From JALHST01 sp963798435 (GTDB lineage: Bacteria > Bacteroidota > Bacteroidia > Flavobacteriales > Flavobacteriaceae), in assembly GCA_963798435.1 (NCBI GenBank), contig CAWCTF010000004.1, positions 62,001-126,000 of the forward strand: a stretch of 64,000 nucleotides of DNA, in the 5' to 3' direction. A program made the translations under genes and the position numbers. A model generated the notes under the pieces. The model worked only from the letters and a program-made list of their open reading frames with translations. It was not told the DNA's origin and searched no databases. Position 1 is the stretch's first letter. Each line of letters begins with the position of its first letter. This document shows positions 9,397-19,254 of this stretch, piece after piece.

Positions 9397-10548
9397 ATGG
9401 GGCATTATGACTACATTATCGTAGGAGCAGGGGCAGCTGGCCTATTATTGGCAGACGCCTTAGGAAAAGATCCTTTTTTTAGCAAGATGTCCATTCTATT
9501 GCTCGACAAGGAATCCAAAAACACCAATGATCGTACCTGGTGTTTTTGGGAGAACGGGAAAGGTGAATTCGACCCTATTTTATACCACACTTGGCAAAAG
9601 ATGTACTTCGCAGGACAGCACGCGTCGCAATCTTTTGATATTTCACCGTATCGGTATAAAATGCTACGTGGTATCGACTTTTACAAAGAATATCTGGCAC
9701 GAATTTCTACGCATGCTAATATCACCTTTCTACAAGAAGGAGTCAATCGCATTACAGAGATCGATTCGCTGGTACATGTTGAAACCACGCAGGATACCTA
9801 TATAGCGAAAAAGGTCTTCAACAGTATATTTTCTTTGGAATCGATTGTGGCACAAAAAAAATATCCGGTTTTGCAGCAACACTTTGTAGGTTGGTTCGTA
9901 AAAAGTGAACATCCCGTATTTAATGAAGATCAGGCTACCTTTATGGATTTTTCGATTCCTCAGAAAGGCAATACCCGATTTATGTATGTCTTGCCTTTCT
10001 CCCCAACCGAAGCCTTGGTCGAATATACGCTTTTCTCTGAAAAATTACTTCCAACGATCGACTATGAAACGGCTATCAGCACCTATCTGGAAGACCATTT
10101 GAACTGTAACTCATTTCGAATAGAAAATAAGGAACGGGGAAGCATCCCCATGACGTGTTCCGATTTTTCAAATCACACTACCAAAAACATAATTAACATC
10201 GGCACTGCCGGGGGTTGGGCGAAACCGAGTACGGGCTTCACCTTTAAGAATACGTTTAAAAAAACGGCACTCATGGTCGCACATCTGAAAGCGGGAAATT
10301 CATTCGAGTCTTTTTCAAAAAAAAATAAATTTTGGTATTACGATCTGCTATTGCTCGATATTCTTCACCGCAATAACGCCAAAGGACATCTAATTTTCGA
10401 AAGTCTCTTTAAAAATAGGAAGCCTGGGTTGATCTTAAAATTCCTGGATGAAGAGACCAGCTTTTGGGAAGACCTTACAATAATTGCCGCCTGTCCTAAG
10501 AAAGAATTCATAAAGGCCCTATTTATAAGGCTTAAAGGAATATTTTAA
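9397..10548 (+). CDS. crtY: Lycopene cyclase-family flavoprotein (carotenoid synthesis)
   Basis: 383-residue enzyme of the lycopene beta-cyclase family, which closes the end rings of lycopene to give beta-carotene, the precursor of zeaxanthin in flavobacteria. An N-terminal dinucleotide-binding motif is visible (DYIIVGAGAAGLLLADAL), then the family's NDRTWCFWE stretch and a conserved GTAGGWAKPSTGF segment that contacts the flavin. Length is normal. It lies 44 bases after the TonB receptor on the same strand and may be read through from it or use its own promoter at 9385. No crtZ, crtB or crtI is nearby. The window also holds a GGPP-type prenyl synthase and dxs, both for isoprenoid supply. Confidence 0.85.
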   Translation: MGHYDYIIVGAGAAGLLLADALGKDPFFSKMSILLLDKESKNTNDRTWCFWENGKGEFDPILYHTWQKMYFAGQHASQSFDISPYRYKMLRGIDFYKEYLARISTHANITFLQEGVNRITEIDSLVHVETTQDTYIAKKVFNSIFSLESIVAQKKYPVLQQHFVGWFVKSEHPVFNEDQATFMDFSIPQKGNTRFMYVLPFSPTEALVEYTLFSEKLLPTIDYETAISTYLEDHLNCNSFRIENKERGSIPMTCSDFSNHTTKNIINIGTAGGWAKPSTGFTFKNTFKKTALMVAHLKAGNSFESFSKKNKFWYYDLLLLDILHRNNAKGHLIFESLFKNRKPGLILKFLDEETSFWEDLTIIAACPKKEFIKALFIRLKGIF

Positions 10549-10562
10549 CACTAATTGTCACT

Positions 10563-10621
10563 AATATGCACTATTTTATTAACATTAGAACGTCAATATG
10601 TTAAAAATCCCAGTGCATATT
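10563..10621. promoter_or_regulatory. Nested concentric inverted repeats upstream of susC
   Basis: Outer arms AATATGCACT (10563-10572) and AGTGCATATT (10612-10621) are perfect complements. Inner arms TTAACAT (10579-10585) and ATGTTAA (10598-10604) share the same centre near 10592. No T-run follows, so a simple terminator of the preceding gene is unlikely. A looped operator or structured leader is possible. Confidence 0.45.
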
Positions 10622-10673
10622 TAAGAAATTTTTAAGTTATCACGCAATTGTAGATCAAATTCATATATTTACG

Positions 10674-10681
10674 GTACAAAC
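10674..10681 (+). promoter_or_regulatory. Weak -7-like element upstream of susC
   Basis: TATATTTA matches TAnnTTTG at all specified positions but the last, 22 bases before the ATG at 10704. It is the best candidate in the 155-base gap. Confidence 0.3.
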
Positions 10682-10703
10682 AACCTTTTAGAACCTTAAG
10701 AAT

Positions 10704-13700
10704 ATGAAGAACCAGCCTATTTTTAAAAAGAAGCGTGGAAGTACGTATTACGCCTTTTTTACCCTATTTTTCTTTTTTGGGGGAATTCTCTTTTCCATTG
10801 GCCTCGCCCAAACGACGGTCACTGGAAACGTAACCTCCGCAGAGGATGGGATGCCCTTGCCCGGGGTCTCGGTCATTGACGCCAACAACGTCACCAACGG
10901 GGTCAATACCGATTTTGATGGAAATTATTCGATTACCCTTGACAATGGCAATACCAATCTGAGGTTTAGCTATATCGGCTTTAAACCTTCGGTAGTTGCA
11001 GTTAACAACCAAAGTACGATCAATGTTACCTTGGAAGTCGATGTTGCCAACTTGGATGAAGTGGTCGTTGTGGGATATGGCACACAAAAGAAAGCCACCG
11101 TTACTGGGGCGGTGACTGCCGTACAAGGCGATATCCTTGAAACCTCCCCTGCAGTAAGCCTTTCGAATTCATTGGCCGGTCGATTGCCTGGCTTGGTGGT
11201 CATTCAGACCAACGGGGAACCTGGAAATGATGAATCTACCATCAGTATTCGAGGTACGAATACCTTGGGAAACAATCAACCACTTATCGTTATCGATGGT
11301 ATTCCTGATCGTGACGGAGGTATCGGTCGCTTAAACGGATACGATATTGAAAATATCTCAGTGTTGAAAGATGCTTCGGCCGCCATATATGGTGCCCGAG
11401 CTGCGAATGGTGCCATCATCGTCACCACCAAACAAGGCCGGTCTGGAAAACCGACCATTACCTATGATGCCAATTTCGGATTGAACCAACCGACGTTGCT
11501 TCCAGAAATGTCAAACGCAGTCGAATATGCCAAAATACGGAATGAATTTCCGATCTATAATATCCCTGCGAACGAATGGGATGCCGCTTGGGCCAGTATG
11601 CAGTCAACAGGTAGCTATACCTCACCGACCTCCGGTGTTGGTACCATCAACGCCCCATTTAGCCCTGAGGCGGTAACCGCCTATGGCAATGGCTCAGATC
11701 CTTATTTGTACCCGAATACCGATTGGTTCGGGGACACCTTTAAAGATTGGGCCGGGCAAAGCAACCACAATTTATCGATACGTGGGGGCAGTGAAGCCAT
11801 CAAGTACTATTCGTCCTTAGGCTATACCAATCAGGAGGCGGCGTATAAAAACTCTGCCAACCGGTTCCAACAATATAATTTTAGGATCAATACCGACGCG
11901 AAGATCAATGAATACATCAGTACGAAATTGGGTATCGCTGCACGGAAGGAAATCCGACAATTCCCGACCGAAGGCGCCGGCGCGATTTTTCGAATGCTGA
12001 TGCGTGGGAAGCCGACCGATGTGGCCGTTTGGCCAAACGGACTCCCTGGACCCGATATTGAAAACGGTCAAAACCCGGTGGTGATTACCACCAACGCGAC
12101 AGGGTATAATAAACAACCGACCGATTATCTGCAGTTTACGGGCTCCATAGATTTTACCAACCCCTGGGTCGATGGTTTGAAATTGACCCTTTTGGCGGGA
12201 ATCGACCAAAGTCAATCCCGATTGAAACGATGGGATACCCCATGGACGCTGTATTATTTGAACCGCGATGAATACATCGCCACCGGCAATGTTGTTCTGG
12301 ACGGTGCCACACGGTCGAATTTCACGGATCCCCGATTGACACAGAGTGCCGTAAATACATTGAACACCAATTTAACGGCACTGTTAAACTATGATCGCAC
12401 CTTTGGGGAAGATCATACCATTAATTTATTGGCAGGGGTTACCAAGGAGGTCTTTCAGGGAGAGGGCTTTTTGGCCTTTCGAAGAAATTTTATCTCCCCG
12501 GCAGTTGATCAATTATTCGCAGGTGGGACAGTTGGCCAAAATACAGGGGGTAGCGCCTACAACAGAACACGTTTGGGTTATTATGGCCGTGTTCAATACA
12601 ACTTTCAGGAAAAATACCTGGCCGAATTTATCTGGCGTTATGATGGGTCGTATATCTTCCCGGAAAAAGATCGTTTCGGTTTCTTTCCTGGGGTATTGGT
12701 GGGGTGGAATATCTCCAAAGAAAACTTTTTCAAGGTCGATTTCGTAGATTATTTGAAATTGAGAGCCTCCTATGGACAAATGGGGAACGATCAAGTATTC
12801 TATAATGGGGCCTTACAGGAATATGCCTATCTCTCTACTTACGGATTTGGCGAATACCCAATCAATAGTGAGGTTGTTACCTCCTTACAGGAAACGGTTT
12901 TGGCCAACTCGAAGTTTACCTGGGAGCGCGCCAACAACTTTAACGTTGGGTTGGACGGAATCGTCATGGATGGGAACTTGAGTTTTACCTTTGAATATTT
13001 TAAGAACAAAAGGGACAACATCTTGATCCAACAAACAGGTTCTACTCCAGGTTCCTCTGGAATTACAACATTATTACCTCCAGTGAATGCCGGTAAAGTA
13101 GATAACTCTGGTTTTGAATTTGCCTTGAACTATTATGGAGGCCATGAAGATGGATTCAAATGGGATGCAGGAATCAATGGTGGCTATGCCAAAAACAAAG
13201 TGGTCTTTATGGATGAGATTCCCGGAGCTCCCGAATATCAGTTGCAGGAAGGCAAACCTATTGGGGCCTACTTGGTATATGAATCGGATGGCGCCTTCTT
13301 GAACGAAGCCGAAATTGCCGCCAACACCTTGGACTATAGCGGAGTAACCGCCGAATTACGGCCTGGCGACATGAAGTTTAAGGACATTAATGGAGACGGC
13401 ATCATCGATGGGGAAGATCAAGTTCGCCTAGACCAGAATAACACTCCTACCTTCAATTATGGAGCTACCTTTAACGCCTCTTATAAAAATTGGGATTTGA
13501 GCATGTTGCTTCAAGGTGCCACTGGAGCCTCCGTACGTATTTACACCGAATCAGGGGATATTGGGAATTATCTTAAGTACAGCTATGACCATCGTTGGAG
13601 TATTGACAATCCTAGCAGTACCGATCCTCGATTGGCCAGTAGGGGCGATACCTATTACACGGGTGGCAATTATGGCAATAATACCTACTATTTGTTCAGC

Positions 13701-13919
13701 AAGAACTACATGCGTCTGAAAAACCTACAAATAGCCTATAATTTTCCATCTGGACTTTTGGAGCCATTTGGGGTTACCAAATTCAGGGTGTACGTAAGTG
13801 GTTCGAACCTGATAACATTCAACAAGTACAAAATTTACGATCCCGAAACCACCAATGGTGCTGGTACGGTGTACCCACAGTCCAGGATCATCAACACCGG
13901 ATTTAGTTTAACATTTTAA
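10704..13919 (+). CDS. susC: SusC/RagA-family TonB-linked outer-membrane transporter
   Basis: 1071-residue outer-membrane active importer that pairs with a SusD-type surface lipoprotein. In order: a long basic start and hydrophobic signal segment to about residue 36, a carboxypeptidase-regulatory-like domain to about 115 (TVTGNVTSAEDGMPLPGVSV), the plug with the SusC motif VVVGYGTQKK and the family signature DASAAIYGARAANGAIIVTT, then the barrel to the C-terminal Phe (GFSLTF). First gene of a five-gene rightward cluster; susD follows after 10 bases. The ligand is unknown. No glycoside hydrolase, sulfatase or polysaccharide lyase is in the cluster, so this is not a typical polysaccharide utilisation locus. 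Confidence 0.95.
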   Translation: MKNQPIFKKKRGSTYYAFFTLFFFFGGILFSIGLAQTTVTGNVTSAEDGMPLPGVSVIDANNVTNGVNTDFDGNYSITLDNGNTNLRFSYIGFKPSVVAVNNQSTINVTLEVDVANLDEVVVVGYGTQKKATVTGAVTAVQGDILETSPAVSLSNSLAGRLPGLVVIQTNGEPGNDESTISIRGTNTLGNNQPLIVIDGIPDRDGGIGRLNGYDIENISVLKDASAAIYGARAANGAIIVTTKQGRSGKPTITYDANFGLNQPTLLPEMSNAVEYAKIRNEFPIYNIPANEWDAAWASMQSTGSYTSPTSGVGTINAPFSPEAVTAYGNGSDPYLYPNTDWFGDTFKDWAGQSNHNLSIRGGSEAIKYYSSLGYTNQEAAYKNSANRFQQYNFRINTDAKINEYISTKLGIAARKEIRQFPTEGAGAIFRMLMRGKPTDVAVWPNGLPGPDIENGQNPVVITTNATGYNKQPTDYLQFTGSIDFTNPWVDGLKLTLLAGIDQSQSRLKRWDTPWTLYYLNRDEYIATGNVVLDGATRSNFTDPRLTQSAVNTLNTNLTALLNYDRTFGEDHTINLLAGVTKEVFQGEGFLAFRRNFISPAVDQLFAGGTVGQNTGGSAYNRTRLGYYGRVQYNFQEKYLAEFIWRYDGSYIFPEKDRFGFFPGVLVGWNISKENFFKVDFVDYLKLRASYGQMGNDQVFYNGALQEYAYLSTYGFGEYPINSEVVTSLQETVLANSKFTWERANNFNVGLDGIVMDGNLSFTFEYFKNKRDNILIQQTGSTPGSSGITTLLPPVNAGKVDNSGFEFALNYYGGHEDGFKWDAGINGGYAKNKVVFMDEIPGAPEYQLQEGKPIGAYLVYESDGAFLNEAEIAANTLDYSGVTAELRPGDMKFKDINGDGIIDGEDQVRLDQNNTPTFNYGATFNASYKNWDLSMLLQGATGASVRIYTESGDIGNYLKYSYDHRWSIDNPSSTDPRLASRGDTYYTGGNYGNNTYYLFSKNYMRLKNLQIAYNFPSGLLEPFGVTKFRVYVSGSNLITFNKYKIYDPETTNGAGTVYPQSRIINTGFSLTF

Positions 13920-13929
13920 TAAATCAGTT

Positions 13930-15805
13930 ATGAAAAAAAGAAGATTAGGATTTTGGGCAACGACGTTCTTTTTGATGCTCTTGTCTTGTAACAAGGATTT
14001 TTTGGACACGCAGCCCTTGGATAAAGTATCCAATGAGGCCACGTGGTCTGATGGTGCACTATCCCAGGCATTTATTTTCAATGTGTATTCCTATTTGGGG
14101 TATGGCGGCTTTGAGGAACAGGCGTTGGCTTCCTATACCGATGAAGCTATGTTTACACATTCTGGCCGTAACATCAATACGTTTACCGATGGTACCGAAA
14201 CCCCTTCAAATATGGGTTGGGTAAGCGGCACCTATGAATGGAACAACATGTACCTGGCGATTCGACAAGCCAATGTCGCCCTGCAGGAATTACCAAATGC
14301 GACCTTTGACGACTCTGAACTAAAAGATCGACTCTTAGGGGAAGCCCATTTTCTTAGGGCCTATTACTATCAGCAATTACTACGTTTTTATGGGGGGATT
14401 CCCCTTATTGATACTCCATACGGTTTAGACGAGGATTATACAGCAGCGCGAAATACCTATGAAGAATGTGTGAATTTTATTGTTGCCGATCTTGACATGG
14501 CTGCAACCTTATTGGCCGGAAAAGGTGCGACCCCTGGGCGTGCCACCGATTTAAGTGCCTTGGCCTTAAAATCTAGGGTCTTGTTGTATGCCGCTAGTGA
14601 TCTGCATGATGGTCCGACAGCTTCGGCCAATTCGTCGGAATTGGGCTCCTATGCCAATCTTGAATTGGTAGCCTATACTTCAGGTGATCGAGCGGCTCGT
14701 TGGAACGCTGCGAAGGCTGCGGCCAAAGCCGTCTTGGATGCTACTTCCGGTTACAAATTTGGCCTTTCGGCCCCTGTTAGTCCTGAAGAAGGAAAAGCCA
14801 ACTATGTCTCCATTGCTATGGGTGGTAAAAGTTCGGTAGGGGATGCAGCGGCGACTTCAGAGCTTATCTTTCAACGAACCGAAACTCCTTTGTATACCGC
14901 AGAAGACAACTGGCCTTTGGGTGGGTTGCATTATGGTATCAATAATGGGCCGAATGGATACCACAACTGGGCTGGCAACACGCCGATCCAACTTTTGGTA
15001 GATGACTATGAGATGATGGATGGTTCACAGTTTGACTGGTCAGGATCCAACGATGGCTGCCGATCCCTACGTAAATCGCGATCCTCGTTTCTATGCCACC
15101 ATCCTGTATGATGGCGCTGCTTGGAAACCACGTCCTTCGGATGTTGCGGGTATTGACCCAGTTAACCAAGTGCAAACAGGCTATTACGCTGACGGCGCCG
15201 GGGGAACATGGAATGGAGTAGATACCAGACTTTCGATTATCGAGGATTGGAATGGCAGTAGAACGGGCTATTATACCCGCAAATTTATTGATCCAGATCC
15301 TGCAGTTGTTGACAACCAATCGAATTCCCAAGTAATTCCATGGCCGTTCATACGGTATACCGAAATTGCCCTGAATTATATTGAGGCATCATTGGAAACA
15401 GGGGATGAAGGGGAAGCCATTAATTGGTTGAACCAAATTCGCTTTAGGGCAGGCATGCCCGCGGTTACCGAAACAGGTACAGCACTCGTTGATAAATATC
15501 GCAATGAACGCCGTATCGAATTGGTATACGAGGAACATCGTTATCATGACGCACGTCGTTGGATGATTCCGGCTGAAACCGTAGGTAGAGGTATCAAGGT
15601 CATGAATACCCAAGCCAGTGTAAAAGCAGGTCAATCGGCATTATCGCCATATATTCATGACAAAACGGTCTATGACTACACTTATAATGTGGTTGACAAT
15701 ACAGAAAATGAGACCCGCGTTTGGGATGATAAAATGTACTACCGACCGATTAGTAGAGATGAGGTAAATCGTAATGATTTATTGGTACAGAATCCAGGAT
15801 ATTAA
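13930..15805 (+). CDS. susD: SusD/RagB-family surface nutrient-binding lipoprotein, frameshifted as sequenced
   Basis: Surface lipoprotein that caps the SusC transporter and binds its ligand. The signal ends in MLLSC, with lipidated Cys near residue 20, followed by FLDTQPLDKVS as in SusD/RagB proteins. TPR-type helices include LLGEAHFLRAYYYQQLLRFYGG. The frame breaks near 15043: the first part stops at 15111, while the conserved C-terminal part (DPYVNRDPRFYATILYDGA, then LNQIRFRAG and YNERR-type segments) is in the next frame to 15805. Dropping one G of the GG at 15043-15044 reads FDWSDPTMAADPYVNRDPR and gives a normal 624-residue protein. A sequence error is likely; a real recent mutation cannot be excluded. 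Confidence 0.88.
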
Positions 15806-15827
15806 TTGAGTTAGTTTTTAATTTTAT

Positions 15828-15861
15828 AAGATTCTATCCCATTCAAACGGGATAGAATCTT
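15828..15861 (+). terminator. Strong hairpin between susD and the FG-GAP gene
   Basis: Perfect 13-base stem AAGATTCTATCCC / GGGATAGAATCTT with an 8-base loop, followed by a T-rich stretch. It lies 22 bases after the susD stop and 15 bases before the next ATG, so it may attenuate transcription within the cluster or stabilise the susCD message. Confidence 0.65.
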
Positions 15862-15876
15862 TACTTTTATAGACCT

Positions 15877-18800
15877 ATGTACACAAGGAGCTTTCCATAT
15901 TATTCCCTGTTTTATGGCTTTTTTATAGTCGTATTCCTAAGCTGTAAACAAGGGGAACGTATTGAGAAAAAGGACGAAATCGCAACCACCGAACCCTCCA
16001 CATTACCGTTATTCACGCTACTTACTCCCGAGCATACCCATGTGCTGTTCGAAAATAAACTTACCGAAAGCCTCAATGCGAATGTATTGATGTATGAATA
16101 TTTATATAACGGTGGTGGCGTAGCAACGGGTGACTTTAATCAGGATGGCCTAATGGATATTTATTTCATCTCGAACATGGGTGAAAATAAATTTTATATC
16201 AATTTAGGCGCTATGAAATTTCAGGATGCCACTGCGATTTCAAAAGTTTCCGGTCGTCCTGGGCCCTGGAAAACCGGTATTACAGCTGTTGACATCAATG
16301 GGGACGGCAAGTTAGACTTATATGTATGCTACTCAGGTGCCTTACCTCCCGAAAAAAGAAGGAACCAACTATTCATCAATCAAGGGAATGACCAAAACAA
16401 TGTCCCCATCTTTGAAGAGAAAGCTGCACAGTATGGTCTTGATAGTCCGGCATTTAGCAACCAGGGATATTTTTTTGATTACGATCATGACGGGGACCTT
16501 GATATGCTTTTATTAAATCACAACCCGAAGTCGCTTCCAGTACTTAACGAAGTTAGTACCAAGGAATATCTTAAAAAAGATGATCCTTTGCAAGGCATAC
16601 GGCTGTTCGAACAAAACAATGGGCTTTTTAAGGATGTTACTAAGAAGGCAGGAATAAGCGGATCGGCACTTACCTATGGCCTTGGTCTTGGCATTAGTGA
16701 TCTTAATAATGATGGATGGGTAGATTTTTACGTATCGAACGATTACACCATTCCTGACTACCTCTATATAAACAACAAAAATGGCACCTTTACCGACAAA
16801 CTTCAGGAAAGCCTGGGACATACCAGCCACTTCTCAATGGGCAACGACGTAGCCGACATCAACAATGATGGATGGCAGGATATCATCACCTTAGACATGC
16901 TTCCCGAGGACAACCGTCGGCAAAAGTTATTGTTGTCTCCTGACAACTATGAAAAGTTCGATTTGAATCTGCGCAGTGGTTTTTACTATCAATATATGCG
17001 CAACATGCTACAATTGAACAATGGCAATGGTTCATTTAGTGAAATTGGCCAATTGGCTGGAATATCAAATACCGATTGGAGTTGGGCCGCCCTACTGGCA
17101 GATTTTAATAATGACGGTTGGAAAGATCTATTCGTGAGCAATGGCTATTATCGCGATTATACCAATCTGGATTTTATTAATTACATGGAAAATTATGTAA
17201 AATCGAAAGGCCGTTTAAAACGCGAAGATGTTTTGGATATCATCAAGGAAATGCCTTCTTCGAATTTGACGAATTATTTGTTCGTCAACACCCATGGGAC
17301 TACTTTCAAAAATGAAACAAAGGCCTATGGCCTTGATCAACCCGCCAATAGTAATGGAGCTGCCTACGTGGACCTGGATAATGATGGGGACTTAGATCTT
17401 ATTGTCAACAACATTAACAAGCCGGCGTTTATTTATAGAAATGAAGCACAAGAAACGGGCAACCGCTATTTACAAGTTAAACTAAAAGGTACTGGATTAA
17501 ATCCCGAGGGAATTGGATCCAAAGTGACACTTTTTAACAAGGGGCAAAAACAAGGCCTCGAACAAATGCCTAGCAAAGGGTATCTTTCTACGGTCTCACC
17601 CATTTTAAACTTTGGCCTGGAGAAAGAAGATAGAATTGATTCACTGGTAGTTCAATGGAATAGTGGTAAAAGCCAAACCCTTCAAAATATCAATGCTGAT
17701 ACCCTGTTGGTATTAGACGAAATGAATGCCAAAATTTCAAGGAATGCGCTTGTCGTATCCGAACCTACCTTCAAGCGAATACCTTCGCCTATTGCTTATA
17801 AAAATGAGGATCAAGGGGCCAATGATTTTAAAAGGCAGTCCCTTTTGATCGAACAACTATCCCATTCAGGTCCTTGTCTCGTAAAAGGCGATATAAACAA
17901 AGATGGATTGGAAGATGTTTTTATCGGTGGGGCCAAAAATGAACCTGCAGCTATTTTTCTACAGCAAAAAAACCAGGGATTCAAAAGATTCGAGGTCCCG
18001 GCATTCGAGAATGACAAGGCCTATGAAGATGCCGATGCCGTTATTTTCGATGCCAACGGCGATGGCAATCCAGATATCTATGTGGCCAGTGGCGGTTATC
18101 ACAATTTAGATGCTAACGATCCATTGCTACAAGACCGTCTCTATCTTGGTACTGGTACGGGAAATTTCATCAAAAGCCAAGGAGCGATCCCCCTAACGGC
18201 TTCGAGCAAGGGTTGCGTGGTTGTCAATGATATAAACAATGACGGTTCCCCAGATCTTTTTGTAGGCGGAAGGGTCGTTCCAGGGAGATACCCGGAAGCA
18301 CCGAAGAGCTTTGTATTGCTAAATGATGGAAAGGGGATTTTCACAGATCAAACAGCCATTATATCTCCCGATTTGGAACATTTTGGAATGATTACCGATG
18401 CCCAATGGGCCGATGTGAATGGCGATGGAATAAAGGATTTGATTCTTGTCGGCGATTGGTTACCAATCTCTATTTTTATAAACAAGGACGGCAAACTTCA
18501 AAATGAGACCCTCACGTATTTCGACACTCCTTATAGCGGATGGTGGAATACCCTTGAAGTAGCTGATTTTAATACCGATGGCAAGCTCGATATTATTGCC
18601 GGGAATATGGGTGTCAATACGCAGTTCAAGGTGTCTGATTCGGAACCTGCGGAGCTATATTATGATGATTTTGATCAGAATGGTTCTGTGGATCCCATAC
18701 TAACGTATTTCATACAAGGAAAAAGTTATCCGAATTTAACGCGAGACGAACTGCTAGGTCAACTGTCGAAACTGCGGCAAAAATTTAATAGTTACAAAAG

Positions 18801-19254
18801 CTATGCCGATGCCACGATTAATGATATCCTAACCGAGGAAGAGCTGAAAAAGTCAAGGAAATTGAAGGCGACTAAAATGGAGACTACCTTGTTTCTTGGC
18901 ACACAACAGGGTTCATTTGAAATCGCTCCGTTGCCCATTCAAGCACAATATGCTCCTGTAAATGAGATACTCCTTTCCGATTTTAATGCGGATGGCCATA
19001 CAGATATGCTCCTTTTCGGAAATAATTTTTATTTTAAACTAAAATTGGGCAAATTCGATGCCAACTACGGCACCTTGTTGCTTGGCAACGGCCAGGGTCA
19101 ATTCGACTATATGGTTCAGAACCAATCTGGCTTGGATGTTCGTGGAGCGGTAAAGAGTGGCGTTCTCATTAATGACCTTTTAATGTTAGGGATCAACGGG
19201 GAGTTTGTTCAATCGTACAAAGTGAAAAAGTCAACTTTCAAAAAAGTTTTATGA
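15877..19254 (+). CDS. Large FG-GAP/VCBS repeat lipoprotein with ASPIC/UnbV domain
   Basis: 1125-residue envelope protein of unknown function. A signal segment ends in VFLSC (lipobox). About 14 calcium-loop motifs of the type D-x-[ND]-x-DG-x2-D follow (for example DFNQDGLMDIYF, DINGDGKLDLYV, DLNNDGWVDFYVSN, DINKDGLEDVFIGG), in two blocks of integrin-like propeller blades. Between them, about residues 528-610, lies an ASPIC/UnbV domain (GIGSKVTLF through DSLVVQWNSGKSQTLQ). This architecture recurs next to SusCD pairs in marine Bacteroidetes. The stop overlaps the next start by 4 bases, so it is translationally coupled to the haloperoxidase-like gene. Likely a surface or periplasmic calcium-dependent binding scaffold; no catalytic role is visible. 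Confidence 0.85.
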   Translation: MYTRSFPYYSLFYGFFIVVFLSCKQGERIEKKDEIATTEPSTLPLFTLLTPEHTHVLFENKLTESLNANVLMYEYLYNGGGVATGDFNQDGLMDIYFISNMGENKFYINLGAMKFQDATAISKVSGRPGPWKTGITAVDINGDGKLDLYVCYSGALPPEKRRNQLFINQGNDQNNVPIFEEKAAQYGLDSPAFSNQGYFFDYDHDGDLDMLLLNHNPKSLPVLNEVSTKEYLKKDDPLQGIRLFEQNNGLFKDVTKKAGISGSALTYGLGLGISDLNNDGWVDFYVSNDYTIPDYLYINNKNGTFTDKLQESLGHTSHFSMGNDVADINNDGWQDIITLDMLPEDNRRQKLLLSPDNYEKFDLNLRSGFYYQYMRNMLQLNNGNGSFSEIGQLAGISNTDWSWAALLADFNNDGWKDLFVSNGYYRDYTNLDFINYMENYVKSKGRLKREDVLDIIKEMPSSNLTNYLFVNTHGTTFKNETKAYGLDQPANSNGAAYVDLDNDGDLDLIVNNINKPAFIYRNEAQETGNRYLQVKLKGTGLNPEGIGSKVTLFNKGQKQGLEQMPSKGYLSTVSPILNFGLEKEDRIDSLVVQWNSGKSQTLQNINADTLLVLDEMNAKISRNALVVSEPTFKRIPSPIAYKNEDQGANDFKRQSLLIEQLSHSGPCLVKGDINKDGLEDVFIGGAKNEPAAIFLQQKNQGFKRFEVPAFENDKAYEDADAVIFDANGDGNPDIYVASGGYHNLDANDPLLQDRLYLGTGTGNFIKSQGAIPLTASSKGCVVVNDINNDGSPDLFVGGRVVPGRYPEAPKSFVLLNDGKGIFTDQTAIISPDLEHFGMITDAQWADVNGDGIKDLILVGDWLPISIFINKDGKLQNETLTYFDTPYSGWWNTLEVADFNTDGKLDIIAGNMGVNTQFKVSDSEPAELYYDDFDQNGSVDPILTYFIQGKSYPNLTRDELLGQLSKLRQKFNSYKSYADATINDILTEEELKKSRKLKATKMETTLFLGTQQGSFEIAPLPIQAQYAPVNEILLSDFNADGHTDMLLFGNNFYFKLKLGKFDANYGTLLLGNGQGQFDYMVQNQSGLDVRGAVKSGVLINDLLMLGINGEFVQSYKVKKSTFKKVL

